This document shows positions 28,505-36,663 of a DNA stretch of 37,647 bases, piece by piece. Position numbers and translations under genes: made by a program. Position 1 is the first letter of the stretch. Each line of letters begins with the position of its first letter. The DNA lies in assembly GCA_023269635.1 (NCBI GenBank), contig JAHFPN010000010.1, positions 1-37,647 of the forward strand, written 5' to 3'. Source of the DNA: Hyphomicrobiales bacterium. Its GTDB lineage: Bacteria > Pseudomonadota > Alphaproteobacteria > Rhizobiales > Xanthobacteraceae. The notes beneath the pieces were generated by a model, which was not told the DNA's origin, did no database searches, and saw only the letters and a list, made by a program, of their open reading frames with translations.

Positions 28505-29617
28505 CTAGGTTCGTGCGAGGCGGCTCCAGGGTCCGGCCTGACTGGCGCGCGCGGCGCGCACCATCATCATCTCGCCGAGATTCTCGGCGGTGAGCAGGCC
28601 GACCAGGCGGCCGGACGCGTCGGCCACGCCGAGCACGCCGGCACTCTGCTCGGAGAGCGGCTTCAGCGCGCTCTCGAGCATGGCGCGGGCCGGCACCACC
28701 GGCACGTCCGGCTGCATCACCTCGAGCACGGGGGTCGAGGGCCCGCGCTCCTTCAGTGCCCGGATCATGGCGTCGCGCGTGAGCACGCCGTGCAGCCGGC
28801 CGCCGCCGTCCACAATGGGGAATTCCTTCTGGGTGGTGCGGATCAGGCATTCGACTGCGTCGGCGACGGTCGAATCGGTGCGCAGCGATTCGAACTTGGT
28901 GATCATGGCGTCCGCGACCACGGCACCGCGCGACACTTCGCGGAGCTGGACGTGCCCGACCTCGCCGGAAGCGGCCAGAAACACGAAGACCGCGATGATG
29001 ACGAGCATCGGATTGACGAAGATGCCGAGGAGCCCGAGCGCGATGGCGAAGCCCTGGCCGATACTCGCCGCGATCTCGGTCGCGCGCGCGAAGCCGAGGC
29101 GGATCGCCAACAGCGCGCGCAGTACCCGGCCGCCGTCCATGGGGAAGGCCGGGATCATGTTGAACAGCGCCAGAAACAGGTTCGCGCCGGCGACCTTGGC
29201 CGCCATGCCGACGGCCGGGTCGTCGATCTTGGCGAGATGGGCGGGATCGACCGTCGCGCCCAGGAGCAGGATCAGCGCCGCCGCGATCACGACGTTCACC
29301 GCCGGCCCGGCGAGCGCGACCACGAGCTCCTCGACCGGCTTCTCCGGGATGCGCTCGAGATTGGCGATGCCGCCGAACGGCCAGAGCGTGATGTCGGAAG
29401 TCCTGACCCCATAGCGGCGCGCCGCGAACACGTGGCCGAACTCGTGCAGCAGCACGCACAGGAACAGCAGCGAAACGAAGATCACGCCCTGCCAGGCCAT
29501 GTCGGCGCCGCCCTGGCGGTAATAGGCGGCCCAGATCCAGACCAGGAACAGGAGAAAGGTGAAATGGATACGGACCGCGGTTCCGGCGACGGTTCCTACT
29601 TTCAGCGACCAGGGCAT
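28505..29617 (-). CDS. Site-2 protease family intramembrane metalloprotease with CBS domains
   Basis: A 370-residue membrane protease of the M50/Rip3-like group. The zinc site is [16 protein letters not shown] (HExxH, about residues 57-61) and the second motif is [15 protein letters not shown] (third ligand Asp, about 160). About six transmembrane helices fill residues 10-215. Two CBS domains follow (about 225-355) and may sense adenine nucleotides. Such proteases release regulatory factors from membranes, but no partner anti-sigma gene is nearby. The start [19 protein letters not shown] at 29617 has AGGAGA upstream. It lies between the small membrane protein gene and typA, all on the minus strand. 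Confidence 0.93.
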   Translation of the reverse strand: MPWSLKVGTVAGTAVRIHFTFLLFLVWIWAAYYRQGGADMAWQGVIFVSLLFLCVLLHEFGHVFAARRYGVRTSDITLWPFGGIANLERIPEKPVEELVVALAGPAVNVVIAAALILLLGATVDPAHLAKIDDPAVGMAAKVAGANLFLALFNMIPAFPMDGGRVLRALLAIRLGFARATEIAASIGQGFAIALGLLGIFVNPMLVIIAVFVFLAASGEVGHVQLREVSRGAVVADAMITKFESLRTDSTVADAVECLIRTTQKEFPIVDGGGRLHGVLTRDAMIRALKERGPSTPVLEVMQPDVPVVPARAMLESALKPLSEQSAGVLGVADASGRLVGLLTAENLGEMMMVRAARASQAGPWSRLART

Positions 29618-29693
29618 GGAAATCTCCTCTCGCACGCGAGGCGCGAGTTGTTGTTAGATAGGCATTCGCGGCGTCGCGCGCCAGCGGCGGAAA

Positions 29694-29930
29694 TCAGCGG
29701 GCGATGCGCCTTCCAAGCCGGTAGATGCCGTAGCCGATCAGGACCGATACCAGCACTGTCAACGCGAGCACGCTTCGACCTTCGGTACCCTCATAATTCC
29801 AGTAGCCGAGCATGATGATCGCGCCGAATCCGCCGACGCCGAGAGCGAACGCAATGCCGGCAAGGGCGACGATCCAGCCGATCACGCGGCTGACCACGCT
29901 GGCGACTTGACTTAAGCGATCCTCGGCCAT
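29694..29930 (-). CDS. Small two-helix membrane protein of unknown function
   Basis: A 78-residue protein with two hydrophobic segments, GWIVALAGIAFALGVGGFGA (about 18-37) and LALTVLVSVLIGYGIYRLG (about 55-73). They are joined by the polar loop NYEGTEGRS, and the protein ends in basic RRIAR. I do not recognise a family. Its ATG is 21 bases after the argG stop on the same strand, and codon use looks like that of its neighbours. A real gene is likely but not certain. Confidence 0.65.
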   Translation of the reverse strand: MAEDRLSQVASVVSRVIGWIVALAGIAFALGVGGFGAIIMLGYWNYEGTEGRSVLALTVLVSVLIGYGIYRLGRRIAR

Positions 29931-29951
29931 GGCTTACGATACGGTGTCGGC

Positions 29952-31184
29952 CTAGCGCTTTGCGAGCTTCTTGCGCCGCATGCCGAGCGTGCGCAGCCGG
30001 AGCGCGTTCAGCTTGATGAAACCGGCGGCGTCGGCGTGGTCGTAGGCCACCGCGCCGTCCTCGAAGGTGACGAGCTCCGGATCATAGAGCGAATAGGGGC
30101 TCTCGCGGCCGATCACCGTGACGTTGCCCTTGTAGAGCTTGAGCTTCACCCGCCCGGTGGCCAATTCCTGGCTCTTGTCGATCAGCGCCTGCAGCATCTC
30201 GCGTTCGGGCGAGAACCAGAAGCCGTAATAGATCAGCTCGGCGTAGCGCGGCATCAGCGAATCTTTCAGGTGCGCAGCCTCGCGGTCGAGCGTGATCGAC
30301 TCGATGGCGCGGTGCGCCGCGAGCAGGATGGTGCCGCCCGGCGTCTCGTAGATGCCGCGGCTCTTCATGCCGACGAAGCGATTCTCGACGAGATCGAGCC
30401 GGCCGATGCCGTTCTTGCGCCCGAGCTCGTTGAGCCTCGCGAGCAGCGCGGCGGGCGAGAGCTTCTTGCCGTCGACCGCGGCCGCATCGCCCTTCTCGAA
30501 GTCGATGGTCACATGGCTCGCCCGGTCCGGTGCGTCCTTGGGATCGATGGTGCGCTGGTAGACGTAGTCGGGCGCCTCGGCATTGGGATCCTCGAGCACC
30601 TTGCCCTCCGAAGACGAGTGCAGGAGGTTCGCGTCGACCGAGAACGGCGCCTCGCCGCGGCTGTCCTTGGCGATCGGGATCTGATGCGCCTCGGCGAACT
30701 CGAGGAGCTTCTTCCGCGAGGTGAGGTCCCATTCCCGCCAGGGCGCGATCACCCGGATGTCCGGCTCGAGCGCGTAATAGGCGAGCTCGAAGCGCACTTG
30801 ATCGTTGCCCTTGCCGGTGGCGCCGTGCGCGACCGCGTCGGCGCCGACCTTCCTCGCGATCTCGATCTGCCGCTTCGCGATGAGGGGACGGGCGATAGAG
30901 GTTCCGAGGAGATACTGGCCCTCATAGAGCGCGTTGGCGCGGAACATGGGGAACACGTAGTCGCGCACGAACTCCTCGCGCAGGTCCTCGACGAAGATGT
31001 TTGCGGGCTTGATGCCGAGCAGCGCCGCCTTCTTCTTCGCGGGTGCGAGCTCCTCGCCCTGGCCGAGATCGGCGGTGAAGGTCACGACCTCGGCGCGATA
31101 GGCGGCCTGCAGCCATTTCAGGATCACCGAAGTATCGAGCCCGCCCGAATAGGCGAGCACGACCTTCTTCACGTCTTTGGTCAT
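29952..31184 (-). CDS. argG: Argininosuccinate synthase
   Basis: Joins citrulline and aspartate with ATP cleavage to AMP, the penultimate step of arginine synthesis. The product has 410 residues, a standard length. The ATP-binding motif is [18 protein letters not shown] (PP-loop, residues 8-25). Other signatures are [13 protein letters not shown] (citrulline/aspartate site), [39 protein letters not shown] and [13 protein letters not shown]. The ATG at 31184 is the only sensible start. It is monocistronic or co-transcribed with the small membrane protein. A CTATAG sequence at 31242-31247 is a possible -10 element. Confidence 0.98.
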   Translation of the reverse strand: MTKDVKKVVLAYSGGLDTSVILKWLQAAYRAEVVTFTADLGQGEELAPAKKKAALLGIKPANIFVEDLREEFVRDYVFPMFRANALYEGQYLLGTSIARPLIAKRQIEIARKVGADAVAHGATGKGNDQVRFELAYYALEPDIRVIAPWREWDLTSRKKLLEFAEAHQIPIAKDSRGEAPFSVDANLLHSSSEGKVLEDPNAEAPDYVYQRTIDPKDAPDRASHVTIDFEKGDAAAVDGKKLSPAALLARLNELGRKNGIGRLDLVENRFVGMKSRGIYETPGGTILLAAHRAIESITLDREAAHLKDSLMPRYAELIYYGFWFSPEREMLQALIDKSQELATGRVKLKLYKGNVTVIGRESPYSLYDPELVTFEDGAVAYDHADAAGFIKLNALRLRTLGMRRKKLAKR

Positions 31185-31270
31185 GGACTTGATCCGTAAC
31201 GAGAAATCCGTCGGGGCAGGCGCCGGCCGCGGCGGCGCGGACTATAGGCGGAACCTGCGAGCGCGCAAGC

Positions 31271-32776
31271 TCAAGCACAGGGCGCGAGCGGGCCGATCGG
31301 CTTGCGCGCGCCCTTGAGCAGGTACGCGAAATAGGTTCGCCGCGCGCTCGGGCCGGCGGGCGCCTCGAAGCGGCCGAGCGGCTCGACCGTCGCGTAATAT
31401 TCAGCGAGCCGCGGGGCGAGCGCGCAGCGGCTGAGCAGCAGGACCGGCTCCGATGCGGCCGCGTTGAGCGGCCGGGTCAGATCGAAGTGATGCGTCGGGG
31501 TCGCGTGCAACGGCCAGGCGAGCACGCGGCCGGCGTCGCGCGCGTAATAGATCATCGAGGCGACGTCATCGCGGCCTTCGCCGACGATGGTGCGTGCGCC
31601 GGTGCGGGCGGCGAGGCGCGCGGCTTCCTCGCCGAGCGCGCGCCAGCCGAGCGTGCGCTGGTAGACGTCGGGCTTCGGCAGCAACGGAAGGCTCAAGCGG
31701 TCGGCGCGCGCGTCGGCAACGATGAGCACGATCTGCGCCACGGCGCCGATGCCGACGCCGATCGCGAGCAGGCGCCGGGCTTCTAGGCGAACCAGCAGCG
31801 CCGCAGCGAGCACGGCCGCCGATACATAGGCGACCGCGGCCCAGTTCGCGTGCGCCCGGCTCAGGAACGCAGTCACCGTCACGAGCGCGAGCACGGGAAG
31901 CGTGAAGGCGAGCATCAGCCGGTCGGGCCGCTCCGCGATGCGGGCGCGGATTTGAACCGCGCCATAGAGCACGGCCGCGAACGCGATCGGTCCGAACACC
32001 CCGAACTGGGCGGCGATGAATTCCAAGCCCTTGCGCAGGCTGAGGCCGAAGCCGGCCCCGCGGATGTTCTCGCCCACGTGGCGAATTGTGGCGAATCCGT
32101 TCTCGAGGTTCCACCACACATTGGGCGCGAACACCAAAGCGGCGATCGCAAGCGCGAGCCAAAACACGGGTGCGCGCAAGAGATCGCGCGCGCCGCGATC
32201 GAACAGCGCGGCGAACGCGATGCCGAGCAGGAAATAGGCCATGGCGTATTTCGCGAGCAGGCCGAGCCCGAGCGACAGCCCGAGCCCGACCGACCAGGAG
32301 AGCGCCGTGCGCTCCAAGAGCTTCAGATAGGCCAGCAGCGCCAGCGCCCAGAAGAACAGCAGCGGCACGTCGGTCGAGATGATACGCGCGGAGAAGTCGA
32401 CGCCGGGTGCCAGCGCGAAGGTAAGCGCCGCCCAGAACGCCACGCGGCCGTCATAGAGCTCGCGCGCGATCGCGTAGATCAAGCAGCTGGTGCCGAAATA
32501 GAACAGTGGCGCCGGTGCGCGAATGCAGGCTTCGCTCGCGCCGCAGACGCGCTCGGCCGCCGCGATCACCCAGGCGAGCAATGGCGGTTTGGAGAAGTAG
32601 CCGAACGAGAGCTCGCGCGACCAGGCCCAGTACTGCGACTCGTCGAAATAGAAATCCACGACCGACAACTTGAGGCCGACGAGACGCACGAGCGTCAGCG
32701 CGGCCAGCAGCGCAACTGTGAGCGCCACTCCAGGCGCGGTCAGGTTGCGGCTCATGGTCGCCTGCAAGGTGCTCAT
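31271..32776 (-). CDS. GT39-type (ArnT/PMT-like) membrane glycosyltransferase
   Basis: A 501-residue multi-pass membrane protein. The first periplasmic loop has the acidic motif VVDFYFDESQYWAWSRELSF, and YFSKPPLLAWVIA follows. Both are typical of GT39/GT83 enzymes that use polyprenyl-phosphate sugars to decorate lipid A, proteins or polysaccharides. About ten hydrophobic segments lie between residues 10 and 370. The C-terminal 120 residues form a soluble periplasmic domain (RTIVGEGRDDVASMIYYARD). The acceptor is unknown. The ATG at 32776 overlaps the PAP2 stop by 4 bases. This coupling to a lipid phosphatase suggests a shared role in envelope lipid modification. Confidence 0.88.
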   Translation of the reverse strand: MSTLQATMSRNLTAPGVALTVALLAALTLVRLVGLKLSVVDFYFDESQYWAWSRELSFGYFSKPPLLAWVIAAAERVCGASEACIRAPAPLFYFGTSCLIYAIARELYDGRVAFWAALTFALAPGVDFSARIISTDVPLLFFWALALLAYLKLLERTALSWSVGLGLSLGLGLLAKYAMAYFLLGIAFAALFDRGARDLLRAPVFWLALAIAALVFAPNVWWNLENGFATIRHVGENIRGAGFGLSLRKGLEFIAAQFGVFGPIAFAAVLYGAVQIRARIAERPDRLMLAFTLPVLALVTVTAFLSRAHANWAAVAYVSAAVLAAALLVRLEARRLLAIGVGIGAVAQIVLIVADARADRLSLPLLPKPDVYQRTLGWRALGEEAARLAARTGARTIVGEGRDDVASMIYYARDAGRVLAWPLHATPTHHFDLTRPLNAAASEPVLLLSRCALAPRLAEYYATVEPLGRFEAPAGPSARRTYFAYLLKGARKPIGPLAPCA

Positions 32777-33441
32777 GCGGCGGGCGGGCGGAACAAGAGA
32801 CGGTGCGCGAGCCAGATCAGCAAGAAGGTGAAGACGCCGGCGAACACCACGTCGGTGAAGAAATGCGCGCCGGCGGCGAGTCGCAGGCCGCCGATGGCGA
32901 TTCCGTAAGCCGTGGCGGCGCCCAGCGCCAGCGCGCGCCAGGGCGGCGGTACCAGCGCCGCGGGCGCGAGCGTCCAGAACGCGGTCGCGGCCTCGCCCGA
33001 CACGAACGAGCAATTGCGCGCGCAGGCGCCGCGCGGGTCCCACCAGGGCACGAAGCGGTCGCTGCCGCCGAATTCGACCACCGCCACCGGCCGCGGCCGC
33101 GGCCAGTGGTCTTTCAGAACAGCGTTGACCAGGAGCCCGGGGCCGAGCGCCAGCGTGGCCACCAGGAAGAGCGCGGCCCGGCCCGAGATCGGGAACGGCC
33201 GCCGCGGCAAGGCGAGCCGGATCACGAGCGCCGCGATGGCCGGCGCGATCAAGAGAATCATGATCCATTCCGCGCCGTCGCGGATCAGCCGGTTGATCGG
33301 GAGGTCGCGCAGCGGGAACTGCTTCGCCGCCGGGTCGAAGAAATAGCCGCTCACCGCGAGGTCGAGATTTGGCACGATGCCGAACGCGACGCCCACCGCC
33401 GCCGCGACGCCAAGCACGAACAGAAGACCGGAACGGGTCAC
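32773..33441 (-). CDS. PAP2 family membrane phosphatase
   Basis: A 222-residue PAP2 superfamily lipid phosphatase with about five or six transmembrane helices. Motif 1 is KDHWPRPRP. Motif 2 reads NCSFVSGEAAT, with Glu where the classic PSGH has His. Motif 3 is GLRLAAGAHFFTDVVF, with the nucleophile His and Asp. Possible substrates are lipid A phosphates, undecaprenyl pyrophosphate or phosphatidyl phosphates. I choose the GTG at 33441 (GGAGAA seven bases upstream). A longer frame begins at another GTG (33468), but it is inside a dispersed 15-bp repeat. It is coupled to the GT39 gene by ATGA overlap. Confidence 0.9.
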   Translation of the reverse strand: MTRSGLLFVLGVAAAVGVAFGIVPNLDLAVSGYFFDPAAKQFPLRDLPINRLIRDGAEWIMILLIAPAIAALVIRLALPRRPFPISGRAALFLVATLALGPGLLVNAVLKDHWPRPRPVAVVEFGGSDRFVPWWDPRGACARNCSFVSGEAATAFWTLAPAALVPPPWRALALGAATAYGIAIGGLRLAAGAHFFTDVVFAGVFTFLLIWLAHRLLFRPPAA

Positions 33442-33451
33442 GCAAGGTTCT

Positions 33452-33466
33452 CCGGCGGATGCCGGC
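33452..33466. repeat. 15-bp intergenic repeat, copy 2
   Basis: Same CCGGCGGATGCCGGC sequence as at 20105-20119. It lies just upstream of the preferred PAP2 start; its CCGGA end also supplies part of the GGAG ribosome-binding site on the minus strand. Confidence 0.5.
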
Positions 33467-33571
33467 ACGGTCTAGCCCAGCGGCATGGCGATGAGAAGCG
33501 CGCATGCCGGCTTGCGCGGGCGGCCAAAGGAGGGGAAAGATCGGCGCGCTAGAGGTGAGCGGGAGCGCGGC

Positions 33572-34174
33572 ATGCCGAAGATCGACTTCTGGTACGACTT
33601 CGCCTCGACCTATTCCTATCTCGCCGCCGCGCGGATCGAACCGCTCGCGGAAGCCGCGGGCGTCACGCTCGCCTGGCGGCCGTTCCTGCTCGGGCCGATC
33701 TTCAAGTCGCAAGGGTGGGAGAGCTCGCCGTTCAACCTCTATCCGAACAAGGGCCGTTATTCATGGCGCGATCTCGAACGGCTCACGGTGCGGCAGGGAT
33801 TGCCGAAATTCACGCCGCCGGTGCCGTTTCCGGCAAATTCGCTGCTGGCGGCGCGCGTCGCGCTCGCGCTCCCGGACGATGCTCGTCCCAAGTTCACCCG
33901 CGCCGTATTCAGTGCCGAATTCGCCGACGGCCGGGATATTTCCGACCGCTCGCTGATCGCGTCGATCCTCACCTCGCTCGGCCACGATGCGGACGCGGTG
34001 CTGGCCAAGACCGGCGAGCAGGCGATCAAGGACAAGCTCCGCGCCGAGACCGAGGAAGCCGCGAAGCGGAGAATTTTCGGCGCGCCAAGCCTGGTGACCG
34101 AGGACGGCGAATTGTTCTGGGGCAACGACCGGCTCGAGCAGGCGCTCGAGTGGGCGCGCGGGCACCGGCCCTAG
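33572..34174 (+). CDS. DsbA-fold 2-hydroxychromene-2-carboxylate isomerase family protein
   Basis: A 200-residue kappa-class GST / HCCA isomerase-type protein with thioredoxin fold and inserted helical domain. It opens PKIDFWYDFASTYSYLAAAR; the Ser/Thr after DFAS sits where DsbA has its first Cys, which suits the isomerase rather than a disulfide oxidase. WRPFLLGPIFKSQGWESSPF and the late RIFGAPSLVTEDGELFWGND (cis-Pro loop) are family hallmarks. HCCA isomerase is glutathione-dependent and acts in naphthalene breakdown. No naphthalene genes are present, so the true substrate is open. The ATG at 33572 follows GGGAG. Confidence 0.92.
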   Translation: MPKIDFWYDFASTYSYLAAARIEPLAEAAGVTLAWRPFLLGPIFKSQGWESSPFNLYPNKGRYSWRDLERLTVRQGLPKFTPPVPFPANSLLAARVALALPDDARPKFTRAVFSAEFADGRDISDRSLIASILTSLGHDADAVLAKTGEQAIKDKLRAETEEAAKRRIFGAPSLVTEDGELFWGNDRLEQALEWARGHRP

Positions 34175-34175
34175 G

Positions 34176-34625
34176 TCAGGGCTTCACCATCTCGCGCGAG
34201 GGCACCTTGCGCCAGGCGCCGGCATTGCGGCCGGCGATCAGCCAATAGACCAGTCCGGCGGCGACGCCGGCCCCGGCAATGACCTGCGTCATGCGGCCGT
34301 AGAGCACGAAGTTCGGGTCCGTCTCGGGGATCAGCAGGCCATAGGCGAGCCCGATCACGCCGCCGGCCAATGTGTAGAACAGCACCGAGCGCCAGGAAAA
34401 TCCTTCCGCCAGCACGATGGCGATCATCGCCGGCACGAAGGCAAAGAAAGCGACGCCGGCGCCCGCCAAAAACGTAAACATCCAGAGGAGCGCCACTTCG
34501 AAGTTTTCGAGCGGCGGGTTGAGGTTGGCCCAGGCGAGGGCGCCAAGCGTGAACGTTGCCGCTGCGGCGAAGCTCGCGAGCGCGAAGGCGAACGTGATCA
34601 CGAAGAAGCGCCAGATCAGCGCCAT
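34176..34625 (-). CDS. Four-helix membrane protein of unknown function
   Basis: A 149-residue membrane protein with about four hydrophobic segments, near residues 3-27, 42-70, 76-98 and 112-133. Between the last two is the polar LIPETDPNFVLYGRMTQ, and it ends NAGAWRKVPSREMVKP. I do not recognise a named family; similar small proteins follow rlmN in related bacteria, from memory. The ATG at 34625 begins 2 bases after the rlmN stop, so it is in the rlmN transcript. Its stop is 1 base from the stop of the convergent isomerase gene. Confidence 0.8.
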   Translation of the reverse strand: MALIWRFFVITFAFALASFAAAATFTLGALAWANLNPPLENFEVALLWMFTFLAGAGVAFFAFVPAMIAIVLAEGFSWRSVLFYTLAGGVIGLAYGLLIPETDPNFVLYGRMTQVIAGAGVAAGLVYWLIAGRNAGAWRKVPSREMVKP

Positions 34626-34627
34626 GC

Positions 34628-35935
34628 TCACTCCGTCAAGGCCATGGCGCGGAGCGCCAGACGTTCGCGGGCCGAAAGTTTCTGGCTCTCGGACTTGAGC
34701 TGGCCGCAGGCCGCCAGGATGTCGCGGCCGCGCGGCCGCCGCACCGGGCTCGCATAGCCGGCGCGGAATACGATCTCGGAGAAGCGTTCGATCGTCTCCC
34801 AGTCGGAGCATTCGTATTTGGTGCCGGGCCAGGGATTGAACGGGATCAGGTTGATCTTGGCGGGAATGCCCTGCAGCAGGCGCACCAGCGCGTGGGCGTC
34901 CTGCTCCGAATCGTTTACGCCCTTCAGCATCACGTATTCGAAGGTGATGCGCTTGGCGTTGGAGAGGCCGGGGTAGCCGCGGCAGGCCGCGAGCAGGTCG
35001 GGAATCGGATATTTCTTGTTCAGCGGCACCAGCTCGTCGCGCAAGCCGTCGCGGGCGGCGTGCAGCGAAACCGCGAGCATGGTGCCGACTTCGGCGCCGA
35101 GCTTCTCGATCATCGGCACCACGCCCGAGGTCGAGACCGTGATCCTGCGCTTGCCGATGGAGATTCCTTCGTTGTCGGCGAGGATCTCGACCGCGGCCTT
35201 GACCGCGTCGAAATTATAGAGCGGCTCGCCCATGCCCATGAACACGATGTTGGTCACGAACCGGCTGCCGGAAGGCACGATCGCGTCACCAAACTCGGGC
35301 TTGCCCGAGTTCGGATCTTGAGTGCGCAAATCGGGCAAGCCCGACTTCGGATCTTGACTGCGCAAGTCGGGCAGGCCCGACTTGCGTGGCGGCGTCATGC
35401 CCGGCCAATCTCCGAGCCGGTCGCGGGCCAGAATCAATTGCGCCACGATCTCTTCGGCGCTCAGGTTGCGCACGAGCTTTTGGGTGCCGGTGTGGCAGAA
35501 GGGGCAGGAGAGCGTGCAGCCGACTTGAGAAGAGACGCAGAGCGTGCCGCGCTCGGCCTCGGGGATATAGACGGTTTCGATGTCGTAGGGTTTCTCGCCG
35601 GAGTGCTCGGGCGGGAGCCGGATCAGCCACTTGCGGGTGCCGTCGGTCGAGACCTGCTCGGCCGCGACCTCGGGCCGCGCCAGCGTGTAGTGCGCGGCGA
35701 GGCGGTTGCGCAGCTCCTTCGAGACATTGGTCATGGCGTCGAATTCGCGCGCGCCGCGAAAATAGATCCAGTGCCAAACTTGAGCGATGCGCATCTTGAG
35801 GTCGCGCTCGGGCACGCCGATCGCCGCGAGCGCGGCGCCGAGCGCCGCGCGGTTGCGGCCGAGGAGCGACGGCTTGGGCCCGGCGGCGGTCGCCGCAGGC
35901 AGGACTTCGGTTTCGGTGGTTACGCTCATGGTCAT
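34628..35935 (-). CDS. rlmN: RlmN, dual-specificity 23S rRNA / tRNA adenosine-C2 methyltransferase with in-frame palindromic repeat insertion
   Basis: A radical-SAM enzyme that methylates C2 of A2503 in 23S rRNA and A37 in some tRNAs. The Fe-S motif CTLSCPFC holds Cys140, Cys144 and Cys147. The SAM-binding GMGEP is at 234-238, followed by [35 protein letters not shown], and the late [24 protein letters not shown] with the mechanistic Cys. Residues 186-217 are an extra low-complexity stretch ([32 protein letters not shown]) encoded by three palindromic 36-bp units. They lie between the cluster motif and GMGEP, where relatives have a short variable loop. The ATG at 35935 has GGAGA six bases upstream (435 residues). 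The core looks intact, so activity is likely. Confidence 0.96.
   Translation of the reverse strand: MTMSVTTETEVLPAATAAGPKPSLLGRNRAALGAALAAIGVPERDLKMRIAQVWHWIYFRGAREFDAMTNVSKELRNRLAAHYTLARPEVAAEQVSTDGTRKWLIRLPPEHSGEKPYDIETVYIPEAERGTLCVSSQVGCTLSCPFCHTGTQKLVRNLSAEEIVAQLILARDRLGDWPGMTPPRKSGLPDLRSQDPKSGLPDLRTQDPNSGKPEFGDAIVPSGSRFVTNIVFMGMGEPLYNFDAVKAAVEILADNEGISIGKRRITVSTSGVVPMIEKLGAEVGTMLAVSLHAARDGLRDELVPLNKKYPIPDLLAACRGYPGLSNAKRITFEYVMLKGVNDSEQDAHALVRLLQGIPAKINLIPFNPWPGTKYECSDWETIERFSEIVFRAGYASPVRRPRGRDILAACGQLKSESQKLSARERLALRAMALTE
35291..35386. repeat. Three palindromic units in tandem, inside rlmN
   Basis: Inverted repeats at 35292-35311, 35328-35347 and 35361-35386 recur with a 36-bp period (stem positions 35292, 35328, 35364). 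The consensus stem is AAGTCGGGC / GCCCGACTT, with a spacer like TCGGATCTTGACTGCGC. The third is a perfect 12-bp stem. The first has a C-G to G-C compensated pair. The second keeps pairing in the rlmN mRNA through a G-U. The reading frame is kept because the period is 12 codons. Confidence 0.88.
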
Positions 35936-35994
35936 GCGGCGTCTCCGCCGCCGCAACTAATGTGGTGCGACGCGGGCGCCCGTCAACCGCGCGC

Positions 35995-36516
35995 TCAGCG
36001 GCACTCCTGTACGACCCGGTCGAGCGCCTGGGCGAGGCCGCTGAGCGAATACTTGTCGGTGGTCAGGTTGCCGCGCATCGATGTGCTTTTCACGACGAGG
36101 TCGCGGCCGCGCCGGAGCGCATCCACGAGGCGGGCTTCTTCGGCGATGTTCCTGACCCAGGCGCTGTCGCTCTTGGTGTAAAGCGCGAAGTTCGTGCCGC
36201 CCACGTCCGCGATCGCCTCGCTGCCGTCCTTGATCGGGAAGCCCACGATCACGCTCACCTCGTTCTTCACGTTCTCGCCGGGCCGGGTGCTGACGAAGAA
36301 GAAGCCGGGATCGCGCTTGAGATTGCCGGGCTGGCGCTCCTTCGGTTGCGAGAGCGCGTAGCAGATCTTGGTGCGCGCGGCCTGGCTCACATAGACACCC
36401 CAATCGCCGAATTGCGCGACCAGCGTCGGCGCCGCCGGGGCTTGCGCCCGGGCGAAGCCCGGCAGCGCGGAAGCGGCGAGAATCGCGGCGGCAAGCCAGC
36501 GGTACCTTGCTCGCAT
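35995..36516 (-). CDS. Invasion-associated locus B (IalB) family periplasmic protein
   Basis: A 173-residue exported protein with a signal peptide (RYRWLAAAILAASALPGFARA, residues 4-24, likely cleaved after ARA). An IalB domain follows: LVAQFGDWGVYVSQAARTKI with Cys, then PGFFFVSTRPGENVKNEVSV, VIVGFPIKDGSEAIADVGG, and FALYTKSDSAWVRN. Two cysteines (KICYAL and the terminal QECR) could form a disulfide. The family is named after a Bartonella protein, but it is widespread in free-living Hyphomicrobiales and does not by itself imply virulence. The ATG at 36516 follows GGGAGC. It is divergent from the MDR oxidoreductase gene. Confidence 0.92.
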   Translation of the reverse strand: MRARYRWLAAAILAASALPGFARAQAPAAPTLVAQFGDWGVYVSQAARTKICYALSQPKERQPGNLKRDPGFFFVSTRPGENVKNEVSVIVGFPIKDGSEAIADVGGTNFALYTKSDSAWVRNIAEEARLVDALRRGRDLVVKSTSMRGNLTTDKYSLSGLAQALDRVVQECR

Positions 36517-36663
36517 GGTCGCTCCCTCCGAAACGCGGCTCGCGGCGAAGCAGTGCGCCTGCCGGAGAAATACCCGCCGCCGGGCGCGGCGCCAAGCGGT
36601 AGGCGATTGCCTAGCAATGGACGCCGCCGAAAAAATGGCGCAGATCGAGCGCGGGAGGGCGCC

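Noticed and set aside
35995-36516. Virulence factor based on the IalB name
   Set aside because: The family is common in non-pathogenic Hyphomicrobiales and nothing else here suggests host invasion.
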